The notes beneath the pieces are model-generated. The model searched no databases and was not told the DNA's origin. It saw only the letters and a list, made by a program, of their open reading frames with translations. A DNA stretch of 64,000 nucleotides, taken from NCBI RefSeq assembly GCF_901709675.1, contig NC_051095.1:20455456-20519455 (forward strand). Reading direction: 5' to 3'. The position numbers and the translations under genes were made by a program. The stretch is from Syngnathus acus. Lineage: Eukaryota > Chordata > Actinopteri > Syngnathiformes > Syngnathidae. Shown one piece after another: positions 63,358 to 64,000 of this stretch. How positions within the stretch are numbered: position 1 is the stretch's first letter; every line of letters begins with the position of its first letter.

Positions 63358-63410
63358 CATGGTTGTTCAAGCTCCCAGTCTCGGAAAAAGTCCAGTTCGA
63401 AAAGATCCAT
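63358..63410 (-). CDS. aff2: aff2 coding exon 1 (start codon, 17 codons plus 2 nt)
   Basis: Read on the minus strand, the exon starts with ATG at 63410-63408 and encodes MDLFELDFFRDWELEQP followed by the two bases TG. The donor is GTGAGTT (63357 downward). The split codon TG|C is completed by the first base of exon 2 to give Cys, matching the LEQ-x-C junction of mammalian AFF2. Compared with the human start as I recall it (MDLFDFFRDWDLEQ), this protein has two extra residues (EL) after MDLF. The exon is too short for an ORF scan; the call rests on the family match plus exact phase with exon 2. No other in-frame ATG fits. Confidence 0.9.
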
Positions 63411-64000
63411 GACAGGCTCCTGCTGGCTTTGTGAGGCTGATCAGAATCCAATGCTGGTGCTACGTGGTTCTACATGGGCAAGTGACACACGCGGTGTACG
63501 CGTGTGTGCGTGAGACACAGCCAGCGAGAGAGGGAGTGAGAAGGAGAGTAGACCCAAGCGACTGCCTCTGCCAGGAATCTGCTACGTGGTCGAGGCAAGC
63601 TGACAGCAAGGCAGAGGAGGGAGGGAGGGAGGGAGGGGAGGCGAGACGCGCGCGCGTGCTCGCGCACACACGCGAGCCCGCACGCATACAAGACTGACTC
63701 AAACTGCAAAAAAAAGACAACAAAAACGTCTTCTTTTTAAAGACTCATGAACAAAAGGTTTAATGAAAAACAATTAAATTGTTGTACCTTTATCTGGACG
63801 CACTGTTAGTAACTGTGAAGATTACACCCTAATACCCTGATGAGTCACCTCATATTTACACACATTCATAAAAGGTGATTTTTTTTGGGTAGAAAGTCAC
63901 CACGTTGGGAGAAAAAGTAAATGAAGCTTTCAGATTCAAAGTAGTGACACTAAGTATAAAAGCCTATCGAGTGAAATGAGAAGATGCTTTGTTCGTCCTG
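63411..64000 (-). promoter_or_regulatory. likely aff2 promoter / 5' UTR, CpG- and GA-rich
   Basis: The sequence upstream of the start codon turns GC- and CpG-rich between about 63440 and 63700, unlike the AT-rich introns. It has an alternating CG tract near 63646-63655, a GGGA-rich tract at 63615-63641, and many CG steps in 63655-63685. Beyond about 63715 it returns to AT-rich sequence. CpG-island promoters are usual for AFF genes. No TATA box or transcription start could be fixed. No CCG triplet expansion like that in human FRAXE is visible. A further untranslated exon to the right cannot be excluded. Confidence 0.5.
63615..63641. repeat. GGGA-rich tract in the aff2 upstream region
   Basis: Five or more GGG runs separated by single A bases on the plus strand, fitting a four-tract G-quadruplex pattern. 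It lies about 205 bp upstream of the start codon on the template strand of aff2. Confidence 0.85.

Larger units (their letters stand above)
1..63410 (-). other. aff2: aff2 gene span, 5' part (start codon to beyond exon 4)
   Basis: Four minus-strand exons join in frame into the N-terminal 403 residues of an AF4/FMR2 family protein. AFF proteins are nuclear scaffolds of super elongation complex-type assemblies that bring P-TEFb to RNA polymerase II; human AFF2 (FMR2) is the FRAXE intellectual-disability gene. I assign aff2 rather than aff1, aff3 or aff4 because of the MDLF..FFRDW start, the block [28 protein letters not shown], and [15 protein letters not shown], which match AFF2 better than AFF3 as I remember them. 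The window lacks the later exons (serine-rich transactivation region, ENL/AF9-binding motif and C-terminal homology domain), so the gene continues left of position 1. The orthology call rests on recalled family sequences, not on a search. Confidence 0.9.

Noticed and set aside
63431-63723. Open frames up to 88 codons on both strands upstream of aff2
   Set aside because: They arise from CpG- and GA-rich sequence without stops and match no family; no support for an overlapping gene.
1-64000. CRISPR arrays, bacterial operons, rRNA, endogenous retrovirus
   Set aside because: Looked for and not seen: tandem repeats present are microsatellites or SINE/MITE duplications without spacers, and no LTR pair or retroviral motif was recognised.

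Overview
This window is vertebrate nuclear DNA, almost certainly from a teleost fish. It has no bacterial-style gene packing. It has spliced exons with GT/AG junctions, many CA/GT and other microsatellites, and a dense mix of fish-type mobile elements: tRNA-derived SINEs, L2- and RTE-like LINEs, hAT and pogo-like MITEs, and a THAP-bearing DNA transposon. Species cannot be fixed from sequence alone; a percomorph fish is my best guess.

One host gene explains the layout. The 5' part of aff2 (FMR2, AF4/FMR2 family) lies on the minus strand and covers nearly the whole window. Four coding exons join in frame for 1209 nt (403 codons): exon 1 at 63358-63410 (start codon), exon 2 at 21660-21780, exon 3 at 15807-16452 and exon 4 at 14405-14793. 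Every junction has a GT donor, an AG acceptor and compatible phase. Intron 1 is 41,577 bp, intron 2 is 5,207 bp, intron 3 is 1,013 bp, and intron 4 runs off the left edge after at least 14,404 bp. The rest of the gene must lie to the left of this window. A CpG- and GA-rich stretch to the right of exon 1 (about 63440-63700) is the likely promoter/5' UTR. AFF2 is a nuclear scaffold related to those of super elongation complexes. The exons seen here hold the N-terminal cyclin T1/P-TEFb-binding segment and the invariant AFF block [16 protein letters not shown].

The introns carry mobile DNA. Intron 4 (1-14404) has three TA-flanked pogo-like MITEs (3199-4342, 6894-7539, 10508-10773), an RTE-like LINE tail (5723-6140), a complete 560-bp hAT MITE with exact 8-bp duplications (9033-9592) and a SINE near 11.8 kb. 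Intron 2 has an ATTC microsatellite, a full-length SINE (20261-20580) and an L2-type LINE end (20583-21352). Intron 1 has a decayed RTE-like LINE (40655-41515), a hAT inserted inside another hAT (45295-46406), a roughly 1-kb transposon with the 5' ends of two inward-facing genes, one a THAP domain (51674-52677), a hAT MITE (59652-59979), and a SINE whose body is amplified into three 119-bp tandem copies (62297-62653).

Stretches not listed are AT-rich intron sequence in which I see no exon, RNA gene or repeat I can support. The best candidates for something poorly described are the two-gene THAP element, the SINE-internal satellite, the expanding pogo-like MITE family and an unclassified repeat present near 18.0 and 44.1 kb.
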